Counted from the first letter of the stretch, positions 35,940-47,900 are shown. The stretch is DNA of 64,000 nucleotides from Reticulitermes speratus (GCA_021186555.1 JAJKFL010000003.1:41374408-41438407); one strand, 5' to 3'. Notes: generated by a model from the letters alone, not told the origin. Translations and numbers: made by a program.

Positions 35940-36340
35940 CAGACGCTTTCGCCAGAAAACGTGTAAATGAGTTTAATATTTAATATGTGGTTTTCGATTG
36001 ATGCAATTCAGAAACAATTTATTTTAAAGAGCGACAATCCTGCCTGGCAATATAAGATGAAAGAAAGTCACTATTTCTATCTTTATTAAGGTTTACAAGG
36101 AAATTTTACTGTTAAAACGTATGCAGTACCACAGTACTTCGACGCTTATAGTCATGTGTTTGACGCGTAATTGATATTATAAGTAAAGGCAAGTATTTCA
36201 TTAAAACAAAAGTAGATATGTCATACCTCCGAATTTTCATTTCTGAATTCGCAACTCAGTACCTCCTGAACTTAATCAGATCACTTGTTCTGGCCATAGG
36301 TGTCTTCGCTGTGGACAGAAACAAAAGGACATGCCTTTGC
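35940..36340. other. No recognisable feature
   Basis: Plain AT-rich DNA between two SINEs. Confidence 0.4.
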
Positions 36341-36343
36341 TTT

Positions 36344-36863
36344 AAGCCTGCACTATAAAGGTCTCCCTATAACAGGCCATGAAGGCCCAGAGGGGGAGTA
36401 GAGGTGTAGCCCTACTCTTTCTTTAACCTCGGCGCTAGATGAGGGTGGGTGGTCAACGCCACGTCCCGGCCGCTTTATCCCCGGGAATGACCCGGTACCC
36501 ATTGTACAGGAGGCTGGGTGGGCCCCAGGGCCGGTCTGGACGGGTGCTGAAAATCTCGCTCCCACCTTTTTTTTTTTTTGCCTGTCCGGGGTTTTTCCCT
36601 TTTGATCCATTTTTGTACTGTTTAAATCCTTTTCGTCCTTCATGTCACTTTACGTTCCATGCTACCGTCCTTACATCAAACACAACACAAACATCCATGC
36701 CCCCGGTGGGATTCGAACCCACGATCCTAGTGAGCGAGCGGCCGCAGACCCACGTCTTAGACCGCACGGCCACTGGGATCGGCAATTCGATCCCCGGACC
36801 GTCCAGCTCGTAGCGAGTCGCTATACCGACTGAGCTATCGCGGCCCACAAGCCTGCACTATAA
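36344..36863 (-). mobile_element. Composite SINE: family A inside family C, with one 15-bp TSD
   Basis: The outer element is family C. Its tRNA head on the minus strand is GGGCCGCGATAGCTCAGTCGG at the right end, and its body is at 36365-36566. AAGCCTGCACTATAA is exact at 36344-36358 and 36849-36863, so the whole unit is bounded by one duplication. The head and body of C are split at the end of the B box (GGGGATCGAATT) by a complete family A element, 36567-36783. Confidence 0.88.
36567..36783 (-). mobile_element. SINE family A, body type A2, inserted in family C
   Basis: On the minus strand it begins GCCGATCCCAGTGGCCGTGCG (A box TGGCCGTGCGG) and has the B box GTGGGTTCGAATCCCACC. The A2 body follows: GGGGGCATGGATGTTTGTG, a long pyrimidine-poor middle, CAAAAGGGAAAAACCCCGG. 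It ends in 13 A residues. Its body is unrelated to A1 (474-685), although the head is the same. The A and B boxes are intact. No duplication of family C sequence is visible at its two edges. Confidence 0.88.
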
Positions 36864-36869
36864 GAGACA

Positions 36870-37790
36870 GCAAATTACAGTATCTTGCACCATTCGCTCT
36901 CAGTCACCCTGTTGCTATAAGGTCCACAAGAACCCACACAGCATCTATTCTTCTATGCTTGACATAATGGGCAAACATTATGTCCTAAGGATACTCTCTC
37001 TCTCCGCTGTCGTACATTTCAGAAGACAAATTCTGTTCTACATGAAGGAATGCTGGAAGGGGAAGCAAAATACTCGCGAATATTATATAAGAGACAAATG
37101 GCTTCTAAGTTCTGCCGAGAACTCTTATAATGCGGCGATGGACTTGTTTTGTTATTCGTCAAGCACAGTTGAAGCTGTGCAGAGAATTAACATTCCTTCA
37201 GAAAATAAAGACGTTTGATTGAAAGGACTGATAGCAATTCCCAGTCGGACTCTACCACTTGTGTTTTCTCTGTTTTCATGAGACACGGGGTTACAAATGT
37301 ACTCAGCCTATTCGTGCAATACGTATTACGTTGAGTGACCTTTATTTCTTTGTTGTTCCTTTATGACGCTGTTCGTATATGAGACTACAAGTACACAGCG
37401 TCGATCACAGGATGCCTGATAAACTGGTAACAATTCGGGAGTAACTGATAATGACCCAATCAGGAGCCACATAGGAATTTGTCTGGAGGCACTGAGAAAA
37501 AACACGAGAAGATAGTCGCAATAGCCTATATATCGCCCTAGAGTAGAACGGGGTAGATCTTGATACGTTATTCTAGACGGTTACTTCTGTAATAATATAC
37601 TGTACAAACGGTGTCAGGTTACCTCTCTCATATCATGTTACAAGTGCGCCTGACAGAGAGTGTTTAGATTACATGCAATACGTAACAGTCGAAGAAGTTG
37701 CCGCACAAACACGGCGATACTGTCAGGCCAGAGAATTCGCTGTTAAATTCGCTTTATCGTTCTGATACAGTACCATTCCATATTCTTGCT
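36870..37790. other. No recognisable feature
   Basis: An 87-codon frame at 36955-37218 starts MLDIMGKHYVLRIL. I do not recognise it and see no splice or poly-A context. Confidence 0.35.
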
Positions 37791-37804
37791 AGACCTTAGG
37801 CTTC

Positions 37805-38030
37805 CGTGGCGCTGTAGTGAGATCTTCACTGTTCTGGGATGTTGCGCGGCTGTCGTTGGTTGTAGATTACCGCCGTTTAGGACAACGTGTCGGTCCCATC
37901 TTCAAGGTTCAAGCCGTACAACACGCTTCATTGACCCTTGAAGACTGGACCGATACGTTGTCCCGAAATGTTGGGGAAAGCTACAGAGCAACGTGGCGCA
38001 ATATTACAGAAGAGTGAAGACTATCTCATT
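37805..38030. mobile_element. Fold-back element with three nested paired segments
   Basis: Three pairs of inverted segments nest about one centre: TCTTCACT..TTCTGGGATGTTGCGC (37823-37847) with 37996-38021, GGACAACGTGTCGGTCC (37880-37896) with GGACCGATACGTTGTCC (37947-37963), and TCTTCAAGGTTCAA (37899-37912) with TTGACCCTTGAAGA (37930-37943). The plus frame reads SLFWDVARLSLVVDYRR and LTLEDWTDTLSRNVGESY, phrases I remember as frequent spurious translations in cockroach and termite genomes. It is a non-autonomous repeat with no own enzyme. Confidence 0.6.
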
Positions 38031-38207
38031 TATCACTGCTCATCTCTTACCAATTAACACACTAAATGATCTTAATTGACTTCATGCTGAATGACAATAT
38101 CACAAAACAAGTCCATATAAATTGCTGGTGCTCAGAATGACTACCGTGTTGCATGTTCTCTACACTGCAGTGAACATGGATGTTTAATAATTAGGATTTT
38201 TATTTGC

Positions 38208-38534
38208 ACGTATGTGCAATACGCGGTGGCACAGTTGGTTGAGACACTGCGCTACAAGCCGGAAGGTCGCGGGTTCGATTCCAGATGGTGTCATTGATAT
38301 TTTTCATCGACATAATCCTTTTGGTCGCACTATGGCCCTGGGGTCGACTCAGCCTCGAACAGAAATGAATATCAGTATTTCCTGGGGGGTAAAGGCGGCC
38401 AGTGCTTAGGGCTGACAAACTTACAACCTTCATGTGCCGATTGTCTAGAAATCTGGGAGCCTCAACCTCCTTGAACCCTAAGGGTCTGTCCAGACCTGTA
38501 ATGGGATTGCTTTACCTCTTACATATGTGCAATA
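38208..38534 (+). mobile_element. SINE family B, full length with 14-bp TSD
   Basis: The head ACGCGGTGGCACAGTTGG (A box) and GTCGCGGGTTCGATTCC (B box) is tRNA-like. The body includes CACTATGGCCCTGGGGTCG, GGGGGGTAAAGGCGGCCAG, TTCATGTGCCGATTGTC and CTAAGGGTCTGTCCAGACC. ACGTATGTGCAATA (38208-38221) and ACATATGTGCAATA (38521-38534) flank it with one change. The element itself is 38222-38520. Both promoter boxes are nearly ideal. Confidence 0.88.
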
Positions 38535-38535
38535 A

Positions 38536-38930
38536 GTATGACTAAGCAGCACGTAGTTATGCCTTAACTATCTTTTTATCATTTAGTAATTAATCTGAAT
38601 AATTACAACGTTTTAAATTTCACACATATCTTAATTATCACTGCGCAAATTGTCTAAAAAAGAAAAAGTGCTAATTTTCTCTTTTATTTGAGTAAAGTTG
38701 ATTACATAAATTAGTTACTTGTTGGCTATTTAACGTCAACAGATCAACAATAAAGGTTATATGAAAATTTGGAAAGGACTATATTGCAGAGAGCGAGAGA
38801 GCAAAGAAGGGCACTCCCATATACGGCAAAGACATTCACTTCATATCTTTAAATATCACAAACATGGCCGTCAAAATCACAATTTAGGGGCCATAACTAA
38901 CTAACTAGCTTATTTATTCCGTGAAGCAAG
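38536..38930. other. No recognisable feature
   Basis: AT-rich; no element seen. Confidence 0.4.
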
Positions 38931-38934
38931 TCTT

Positions 38935-39180
38935 TCACCACATCCAGGAATTCCCCTCTTTGACCCGAAAAAAACAGAACTTGGAGATATAAATAAAGGT
39001 GTTGGGGAAAACTGTAAGAGGGAAGATGAGAAGAAAGCAATAGTAGGGAAACTGGAAAGAGAATTGGAAGAACTGGCAGGATATTAAAAAGAGAAAGAGA
39101 TTGGAAAGGGTCTTATGCGTTTGCAACATAGAGGAGAAAGCTTAGGACCAAGAACGAAAAAAGACATTCCTGTAAAGTAG
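38935..39180. repeat. Purine-rich low-complexity tract
   Basis: Mostly A and G on the plus strand, without a fixed period. It resembles 10965-11320 in composition only. Confidence 0.55.
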
Positions 39181-39184
39181 TAAA

Positions 39185-40960
39185 AACCTCTCCACTTTAA
39201 GAGGTTACTTATGAAAAAAAGACATCGAAATATAATGAAATAAAGTGACGAAGGTTATCCTAGGGACGAAGAAGGTGATATTAATGATCGTAATGCTGAT
39301 GCCATTTTCATGAGTCTTGATTTCAGAATATTAGCAGAAGGCGACAGTGAAGCTAATAAACGAAGAAGACAGGTTTCTTCTTATAGGAGAGAAGAAAGAT
39401 CAAAGTAAAAATTTGTCTTTGCATTCAAGTACTCTTAACTGAATATTATATTACCTGATACGTAGTAACGGAGTCATATATTGGTTATCTCTTGCTGGAA
39501 ATTTAATTTGAATTTTATTTTATAACAGACTATGTCAAAAATACGCTTTAAACGATGTCAAACTTACAAATAAAACATAGTGACATACCTGGAAAAGACT
39601 GTAAATGTATCCGAATATTCTTTTCTGGGGTGAAAGAGCAAATTGCTTAATTACAGTATAGAATTTTAAGCCGTTCTAAAGAAAACATATTCTTATGTAA
39701 TTTCTCTGACTGCCTAAATTTATACCGTTTTCGAATTAAGAACAAATTGCACAATACATGAATATATATAATCACCAACCAAGTAATGATTTCAATAAAA
39801 TTAAACTTTTTAAATGTTATCAGGGAAGTCTATAAATAACAAAATACTGAAGACATAACACTTACGGAACCAAGACGAATGAAAAGCTCGCTATGGAATA
39901 TGGAAAATCAGAAGGCAGGAAGTAAAGATTCAGAGACCAAATACACCTGCAGTGTATTAGAAGAGGTGATAGCCTAATTGATGATACAGAACGTCTGTAC
40001 ACAGTCTGTTATAGTTTCCTTACCATCACGACACACTACAGCAGAAGGAACACACTAAACTCCAAGAGGAAGTAAATTATATGCCTATAAGTATGAGATG
40101 TGTCGAAGATCCGATAACAACTTGAACTTCATACAACAGAAGCTGCGAAGACTGAGATCCTCAAGCAAATATGCAGAATCTCCATAATCTAAATGCCAGT
40201 TTCTTAATATTATATACAGAAATACTCGCTGTTTGTGCCGAGAATAATGAGACACAAGTGAATATATGTGTTAGAAAAACGTAGAGATTTAATTGTTACA
40301 CCAGGTGGTACGTATAATAATCTTGATAGGAGGTTAAATAACATAATTATAAGGATAAAGAAAATATGCTTTCGGTGCTATATAATGTCACGCCACACTA
40401 AAACGATACATGCAATCATAAGAGGGCTCAAGCAATGAGTCTAAAATCTAAAGATCTTTCTTCGGCATGTTATTGCAATTTTAACCTCCCATAATCCTGT
40501 TTCCTTCCCCATAACGTCACTGAGTTTCCAAGGTACCCTATACACGAAATAAGTATATTGTGTGGTAGTTGCGCTATGTTCTTATAATCTATGGCTCAAA
40601 ACACATTCGACCGTAACGCGCAAGATATTGTGTTATATATGACGAGGGGAGCAAGCTGCAGTAATACCTGGGAAAATGGTGAAATTCAGAACACCTGTTG
40701 GTATCCAAAGCAGAAATAGGGAGAAGAGGAGAGAAAGAGAGAGGGGGCACAGAGTGAGGTAAATATAGCGAGAATAAGCCAGCGCAATGCGATGTATTTG
40801 TATGATTTTTGGATTATTACAACGCAATTGGAACAGTAATAAATACTCTATTGCCTTATTTTATGTGCACAGTAAAATATGTAACATGTTGCGCCTAAGG
40901 GTTTGTAAAATGCATTGTTTATACAATACGTATTCTGTAAATATTTTGAAATCATTAGGG
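39185..40960. other. No recognisable feature
   Basis: AT-rich sequence. The long frames on both strands overlap or lie in low-complexity DNA. Confidence 0.4.
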
Positions 40961-40962
40961 CG

Positions 40963-40963
<1 letters not shown>

Positions 40964-40995
<32 letters not shown>

Positions 40996-41011
40996 TGTGT
41001 GGGGGGGGGGG
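40964..41011. repeat. Compound (GC)n(GT)n(G)n tract
   Basis: TGCGCGCGCGCGCGCG passes directly into about 11 GT repeats and then an unbroken run of 11 G. Alternating purine-pyrimidine of this kind is known to favour left-handed Z-DNA, and the G run can form other structures. Confidence 0.95.
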
Positions 41012-41502
41012 AGGTTCTCCATACCATACAACAGTTTCCTCTCAGGCGAAACATTTTAACACAAAAGCTGACGTTCAGAACTCGCAGTGTCTGATAAACA
41101 ATATTAGAAATAAAACACAGACACAACTAAAGCAAGTCCATACTTTTGCAATGTTTTGGAAAAACAGAGCTCAGAACATGGATCAACGGCAGAATCTCGT
41201 GAACGCATTAATAAAAATTCTAATTCTATTAAGACGTGAAAATTCTTAACCAGATTATCGACTATGAAATTTTAAACGATGCTTCTCAGTGTGGTTGTCT
41301 CAAAGGATAAACAGAATAATTTTTTTTCGATGCGGACACAGGTAGGTCTATCACACGCCACAGAACAATGACTCTATTTCTTTTGTTTTGAAATATCAAA
41401 ACGCAGAAACCGAGTCATGCCTTGTTATTTGAATAAAAATTATTTGAGCGCTTAAACATTTAAACAAAACTAAAGCACAGATAATTAATTTACTTATGTC
41501 TT

Positions 41503-41905
41503 ATATTAGGAACAACAGACTACAATAAACTACAAAGGTTCAAGTATATATGCGGAAACGTATGGCGACTATTTAAAACAAGCAGTAAGGAAACAGTGTT
41601 GAAATTATACAATATAATGGCATTACCAACACTTGCATACGGCTGTGAGAATTGGACCGTACGAAATGGAAGAAGAATACAGACAGTAGAGAGAAAATTT
41701 TGAGATCAGCTGCGGAATACATATTACATAATTATAAAACAACATAAACAATTTAAACGACACTATTGTTGTTTAGAGACGTAGGTAGACACAACATTTA
41801 TTAAGAACGAACAATACACGCATTGCCGAGTTAGTGCATGAATACATTCCAGCTGGCAGAGCACATGTAGAACGATGAAGGAAAAGATAGATGGAATGAT
41901 ACGAA
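41503..41905 (+). pseudogene. Non-LTR reverse transcriptase C-terminal remnant
   Basis: From 41527 the frame reads KLQRFKYICGNVWRLFK, then ETVLKLYNIMALPTLAYGCE, NWTVRNGRRIQTVERKF, and a TGA at 41701-41703. This is the 'thumb' region of LINE reverse transcriptases, whose hallmark is 'K..LKFY..MA.P.LLYG.E.W'. Downstream codons (RRKDRWNDT-like, near 41880) fit the region before the C-terminal zinc finger. The rest of the element, including the RT core, is missing. Several stops make it inactive. Confidence 0.85.
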
Positions 41906-41909
41906 TATA

Positions 41910-42240
41910 GAAAAAGCCGGGATAACTTATACTCGTTGCTGATGCAGAATATGACGATAATGATGATGATGAGGGAGAACTTAACATATATATTGTTATT
42001 AAACTGATTTAAAAGTGCGCATAAAGGTGCAATAATAGAAAATTAAACGTAAGAGATACGCTTGTTTATTTCATTCGAAAACGAACTCGGTCAGTATACC
42101 AAAACATGTCCGCTGTCTTTACTGGAACTTTGCTGTCTTGCTCTGGTGTCTCTCATGCCTCGAACAGTTCATCAAGTCTGTAAGAAAGCCTGATAAATTG
42201 GAACTGCTGTTTGCAGCTCCAGCAGTTTTGATGCAAAATT
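41910..42240. other. No recognisable feature
   Basis: Includes a short GATGATG run near 41955; otherwise plain. Confidence 0.4.
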
Positions 42241-42248
42241 TCTACGTC

Positions 42249-42480
42249 AACTCCATGGGACACTTCCCTCGAAAAATTAAAAATTGTCCGTCATGATACC
42301 GAAGATTCACTACTGCATTGACAGTAACTTGCAGTTGGACAATATCCTGATTTAGTAGACTCGACGTCCACTATGTATGTCTTTAAGATCTACTTGAAGA
42401 CGTTATCCTCCTTCTACAACTAGGTCTCCAAAGTCGTCTATTCCATTCATGGTTTCCGAAAAACCGTCCCTGTCAATTGT
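42249..42480 (-). pseudogene. LINE 3' end remnant
   Basis: CTCCATGGGACACTTCCCTCGA corresponds to CTCCATGGAGCGGAGTCCTTGA in the 3' UTR of the LINE at 47511-47887, and CGAAGATTCACTACTGCATT to its C-terminal codons. The order and orientation are conserved across about 230 bp, with many changes. Confidence 0.65.
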
Positions 42481-42999
42481 CACAATAATTCTTATGTTTT
42501 CACTTAATTGTCAGTATTGCAACCGCACTTTAAAGAAATTGTTGAAAACTTACTAATTTTATGACGTAAAACTCTAATGTAGGTCTCGCCGCAATGGAAA
42601 ATGACATCTACGCAGGCACCGCATGTCCGTAATTAATCTACGTTGTAGGGTGTATAACACAACAACTAAAATAACACATACCGAAATTTACAGGAATAAA
42701 TAAATGTTGACTTAATTTACCATTTAAACAAAATATACATACCGGGGCTGTGTTTATATTAATACAACAGTAAAAATTTGAATTGCATTGAATATAGCAG
42801 GAATCAATCTCCCACTCATTATTTAACTCCTATTTTTCAAGTATTCACTGCACTCCAAACATCCAAAAATCAAATCTAGTCACAAAAGAAAAAATACAAT
42901 TACATTTTATGAAACCAATGGTCGTAAGGACGAATCAAATACGAACAACGTTCGTGCAGTAGAGGCCTGTTGCAGAAGATAAAAGTGATTCAAATGTTC

Positions 43000-43160
43000 G
43001 AGAAATTCCCCTTCTTTAATGACTGGCGAAGTTTCATTACCGCGTTAACAACAGTCCAAAACTTCAGTCTGCCCTGTTATTCAAATTCACTCTCCTCGTT
43101 CGCACATAATTTAGAATCATTTTCAACAGCATCCTAATATTCTGACACATACGCCAATCC
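43000..43160 (-). pseudogene. LINE 3' end remnant, short
   Basis: GAAGTTTCATTACCGCGTTAA and ACAGTCCAAAACTTCAGTC align to the C-terminal codons of the LINE at 47511-47887. Very decayed. Confidence 0.45.
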
Positions 43161-43164
43161 GCAC

Positions 43165-43830
43165 ACACACTGTCTTCCTTTCAAGTATCCCGGCTAACAT
43201 TTTGTATGCACTTGTTACAACAGCAATGCGCCCAAATATTTTATTCAGTCACTCTACTAATACGTAGTGAAAAATATAAGTAATGGACCTCTTCACTACA
43301 CAATTTACTGCATTCTGATTTTGTGTTTTCTTGAGGCTCAAATCATTTTCTCAAATTCTCGTTCTGAAATATCGATAAAAATGTTTGGAAATCTTTCTGT
43401 ATCTGTGATGCCGAGGATTGTGAATCATACACGTATTTTCTGTATTAGTAGACATGTATTTCTAGACATGCTTTGCACATTCTGTAGCCGTTTCATTTCA
43501 TAGGTTACTGTTATTGCACTAATATCTGTTATTGCCAGTTCTTCTGTCATATCTGTATTACTTTTACGACTCGTCATTCTGTTTCCTGTGACCGCTCTTG
43601 GGAAACTCATTCTAACGTCTCCATTCTTCTAACTTTTCTTTATGTAACATTCAATACTTGGTTGCGCATACAAGCACAGTTATAGCTGTCATTTTCATAA
43701 TAATTTTTGTTTCATAGTTACACACGACTGCTGAGGTGTGCCTACTTTTCTATTACTCGCACATCATCCGCTTGTAGCTTACAGTGCTGCCCAAATAAAC
43801 GGCACTTCTGTATGAAAGTAAAAAGGTAAA
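43165..43830. other. No recognisable feature
   Basis: AT-rich sequence without a supported element. Confidence 0.4.
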
Positions 43831-43834
43831 GTTC

Positions 43835-44102
43835 ATCCTATATCCTGCCATGAAGGCACAAAAGGGAAGTAGAGTTATAGCTCCACCCTTTCTTTAACCG
43901 CCGCACTAGATGGGGGTGGATGGTTAATGCCACGCCCCGGGCGCTTTACCTCTTGGAATGATCCGGTACCCAGTGTACAGGAGTCTGGGTTGGCCCCAAG
44001 GCCGCTCTGGATAGGTGCGGAAAATATCGCCGCTACCGGGATTCTATTCCCGGACTTTCCAGGTCGTAGTGAGTCGCTATGCCGACTACGCTATCCAGGC
44101 CC
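43835..44102 (-). mobile_element. SINE family C, nearly full length
   Basis: The minus strand starts GGGCCTGGATAGCGTAGTCGG (A box region) and has GTCCGGGAATAGAATCCCGG (B box), then the body GGTAGCGGCGATATTTTCC, and ends GGGTGGAGCTATAACTC and TGCCTTCATGGCAGG. It serves as the reference for the uninterrupted element, against which the composite at 36344 is recognised. No clear target-site duplication was found. Confidence 0.82.
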
Positions 44103-44104
44103 AT

Positions 44105-45380
44105 CGACTGTTCTGTGTACCGATCAATATCTTTTTCAGGGAGTATAAAACATATATTACGCAATGCTTAGTGGAACTAATTGTATTTCATTCTAGCTTA
44201 GCTGAGAATAAAACAGTGTAGTATAGGCCGACGAGATGCGATTTTGGGCCATAAAGACTTTATATCTTATGACAGACGTAGCAGCTCTGAGATAGGAAAC
44301 AAGTCTTACACATTCATTCAGTAGCGTCTTGAGGTCAGAGGTGGAGAGCTAGCGCAAAGGGTCTTCAAATGACTGGAGGTTGCCACAGGCGCCTTCTGGG
44401 ACTGTACTCAGAGATTAAGTTCTCTCACCAATCTCCAGGAAAGAGCGAAGAGTTGTCAGGGGATTTCGGTCGACAAAGGTGAAGCAAAGACAGTGGGTTC
44501 TTCATGACGGGAGAGCTGGAGACTTCACAAACGAAACATAACTTGGGTCAGCACTTTGAACCTTAAAGGATAATCTGAGACACTCGTTCGGGCCAAGATA
44601 CACCAATATCAAAGCTGAAAGGGTCAAGTAACCCCGTACTGGTATTGGAGTTCTCTACAGCAGCCAACTGTCTGTACGTTTCATACCGTAAAGAATGTAT
44701 ACAATTCAATGCCTCAAAACGTGTATGATCCTATATTTTTATACATACCTCGCTTTTACGCAAAAACGTAATTGTATTCATTACTTTCTGGATAAAATGC
44801 TCCTATAATTTAAGATTCTGTGGTCAGAAATTAATTCGAAATTTACAGATTATAAAACTACCAGACAGTTATTCACAAATTCAGGATTCAAACTAAAGAT
44901 CTGTTGCATGATTCCGCTTTCATGGGTGCAAGACATACGGAGTCACTATTACAGCTTAATCGCAAATAAAGCTATAAAACAACATTAGCAAGAACATGCA
45001 TCTTATTGCGAGTTGCCATGAGGATGGGAGATATAAGGGTGGTCATGAATGTTGACGGCAGTGGGCTAATGGGAAAGAAGGAACTTGAGAAAGTTTAAAA
45101 GGTTGTCCGTCTGTTTAAGAACCACTACAAGAAGACTGCGGGAACGTAAAAATGTACCTCCATGCATACTTAATCTCTTCACTTAACTGACTATATCGCT
45201 TATTTTAATGCAGTGTCACGACGTACTAACAAAGATATTTCTGAACCTTCATAGAGCACTGCTGAAGCCGTTCAAGGGACAAAGACCTAAGAGTTAAGAT
45301 AGGTTACACGATGGTAAGTATGCACAATAGAAGACATAACGAGTCTAATATTTATGCTATTAGTTAAGTACCAACACTTT
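44105..45380. other. No recognisable feature
   Basis: Less AT-rich than average around 44280-44640, but no frame or motif is recognised there. Confidence 0.4.
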
Positions 45381-45387
45381 CATTTAG

Positions 45388-45656
45388 GAATATATGTAAA
45401 GCTATCCCTGTACAGGCCTGGGCAGGCCCTTAGTGCTCCAGGAGGTTGAGGCTCCCTTTCTTGACAATCGGCACATGAAGGTGGTAAGGTTATCAAATCT
45501 ACGCACCGGCCGCCTTTACCCCCAGGAGATACCCCTGGTACTTATTTCTGTTAGAGGCTGAGGGCCATAGTGTGGCCGGAAGGACCCCATGGGGAATGTA
45601 ACCCGCGACCTTCCGGCTTGTAGCGCAGTGCCTCAACCAACTGCGCCACCGCGTAC
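45388..45656 (-). mobile_element. SINE family B, nearly full length
   Basis: Inverted copy of the element at 38222-38520: minus-strand head TACGCGGTGGCGCAGTTGG and GTCGCGGGTTACATTCC (a B box with changes), then GGGGTATCTCCTGGGGG, CTTCATGTGCCGATTGTC and CACTAAGGGCCTGCCC. Target-site duplications are not evident. Confidence 0.82.
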
Positions 45657-45805
45657 CCCTACACATAAAATTCGTAAAACCAAAGTCACAAACACAGTAG
45701 TCAAAAGCAGAAGGTGGCTACACAATGTATTTACTGATGAAAGTGCCAACCTACCAGACTGAAGCGAAAGTGCATTACATGTTCCTAGTGTCAATGCGAC
45801 ATCGC

Positions 45806-45850
45806 TATGAATAGCTCAGCTAGTGATAAAACACTCGGGCTCTCCCTGGT
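45806..45850 (+). mobile_element. Possible tRNA-like head fragment
   Basis: AATAGCTCAGCTAGTGATAAA is close to an A box, and CTCCCTGGTTGCACCAGG sits where a B box would be. No shared body follows. Weak. Confidence 0.3.
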
Positions 45851-45859
45851 TGCACCAGG

Positions 45860-47490
45860 AAGCCCATGCCCTCATGGGATTAATTAGGCCTATTTATGTA
45901 TTCATTTGTACCTGGATGCACGTGTGTTCTCAGGTACTTGTACTAACATTACTCACACATTCATACGAGCCCACTTTACACGTGAATCAGAACAAGAAGC
46001 ATTGTAACATGAATAAAATTCTTCGTGCTTCTTGAGGATCGAGATACTAGAAGAAATGCATTAACCATTCACAGCACAGTTGTTGCTATATGTAACCTGT
46101 TTTAACATGGAAGACTTCTACTTTGCCCACGCATTATATTAACATGTTTCGCACAGCTGCTTAAAATGGTCTTTGTAACAGGTGCATTTGGGTAACTTCG
46201 ATTTTGACTTGGTTTTTCAGTTGGAGTGTTCTTGCGAAGTGTAACTTAACGCAGCTCTGAGCAACAATATATCAAAATCGCAAGATCCATGTACGGACAC
46301 TCTCTGGTTTTGAGCTTCTGTGAACAGTAACGGGCCTTCAGGTATCATCAAAGACGCAGGATTATTTGATCAGTGAGAGACTATCACCTTTTAAAGAAGA
46401 TTTCTGCTCCAGGGGTTTATTTAGTAACTTAGAAGCCACAGGATCAGCCACATAAATGGGACAGTCACATTGGAAAATTAAGGAAAATTATCACGGGTTG
46501 TGTTATATCAGAATAACATTATGCATGTGCAAAGTAGAAACACCGCTGGCAATGCTGAGACGAAGTTCGTTCTATCCGCTTCAAGAAGCAACGTGTGTAT
46601 GTAATATGAAATGGTAGATGACATTCTACGCAGTAAACCTCTCTGCGCCCTAAGGCAAATGGGAGGAAGGGCGTAGCACCCACTTTGAATGCATTACGCC
46701 TAGCTGGGGGACGTTCTAATTGAAACTCCCATCCGAGCATCAACCGCTAGAACCTGATTCTTCACTCTCACCTCTCCTTATTCATACTGAAGGATTCCCC
46801 AGCCAGAAAGCGACAGCAGCTTAGGTCGGATCACCGTCATGACTGACATCTTTTTTAATGACGTTGTTACAATTACAGAGTTCAGTTAGCGCTGACGAAT
46901 TTATTAATGATGCAAATCATGAAAAATGGTAGTAACACTATAATAAATGGCAGGGTACATTATAAAACCAAAGTCTATTATAAATGTGAGAATCACGTGG
47001 TGGTGAAGACTCATGATTTAGTTTGCTGGGTAATAATTCCATTTAATGACTGAAAATGGAAGCAATAGGTTCCTCCGAAACACTGGTTACCACCTAGTAA
47101 ATTGCAAGGCGTTATAGTCCAGAAGATTTCAATATGAAAATTAAGAAATATGAACTGCAAAATGTGGGAACTCATCTAAGCAGACGGCACTGTGTGCTCG
47201 TGTTTTAACCGTCACTGCGCACAGCGTACTGATGAAGTAACTTACCGGAATCTGTGTCTTTCATTACTGCAACCATACTACCCAGTGCCCTAAGCATTCA
47301 TGATGCTTACATGTTAGTTATTCTTAAGTTAAATATTAAAACACAAAGATATAATCATAATATGAACATCTGTATATTACGCAGCAGAAACGTTTTGATT
47401 TTGGCACGCGAATATATTCCGGATTTGAGAAAGTTCATAATTCCCACGTTCACGACATATTATTATGGTGAACAAATAAAGGAGCTGGAG
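45860..47490. other. No recognisable feature
   Basis: A 74-codon minus frame at 46519-46743 (LGWEFQLERPPARRNAFK) is unknown to me and unsupported by context. Confidence 0.35.
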
Positions 47491-47497
47491 AAGGGCC

Positions 47498-47900
47498 AGG
47501 CATGTAGCACTAACTAACTAACTAACTAACTAACTCCATGGAGCGGAGTCCTTGAGAAACTAACAGGTCCTCAGCTAGTCAAGAAAGTCCCCGCGTTTTA
47601 TGGAACCCGAAGATTCACTACCGCATTCACAACAGCCCGCCATCTGTCCCTATTCTGAGCCATATCAATCCAATCCACGCCCCCATCCCACTTCTTGAAG
47701 ATCCGTTTTAATATTATCCTCCCATCTACGCCTGGGTCTTCCAAGTGGTTCCTTCCCTCAGGTCTCCCCACCACAAACCTGTATGCAACTCTCCCCTTCC
47801 CCATATATGCTACATGCCCCGTCCACCTCATTCTTCTTGATTTTGTCACCCGAATAATATTTGGTGAAGAGTACACATCATTAAGTTAGGCATGTAGCAC
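47498..47900 (-). mobile_element. 5'-truncated LINE insertion with 13-bp TSD and (TTAG)n tail
   Basis: AGGCATGTAGCAC is exact at 47498-47510 and 47888-47900. Between them lies 377 bp read on the minus strand. A 92-codon open frame holds [16 protein letters not shown] and [19 protein letters not shown] and ends in NLRVP. It is followed by a short 3' UTR and a TTAG-repeat tail (47511-47537). These codons are the C-terminus of a non-LTR reverse transcriptase. The intact frame and perfect duplication mark a young insertion. The enzyme core is absent, so it is inert. Confidence 0.92.

Noticed and set aside
36955-37218. 87-codon plus frame
   Set aside because: No recognisable domain, repeat match or gene signals.
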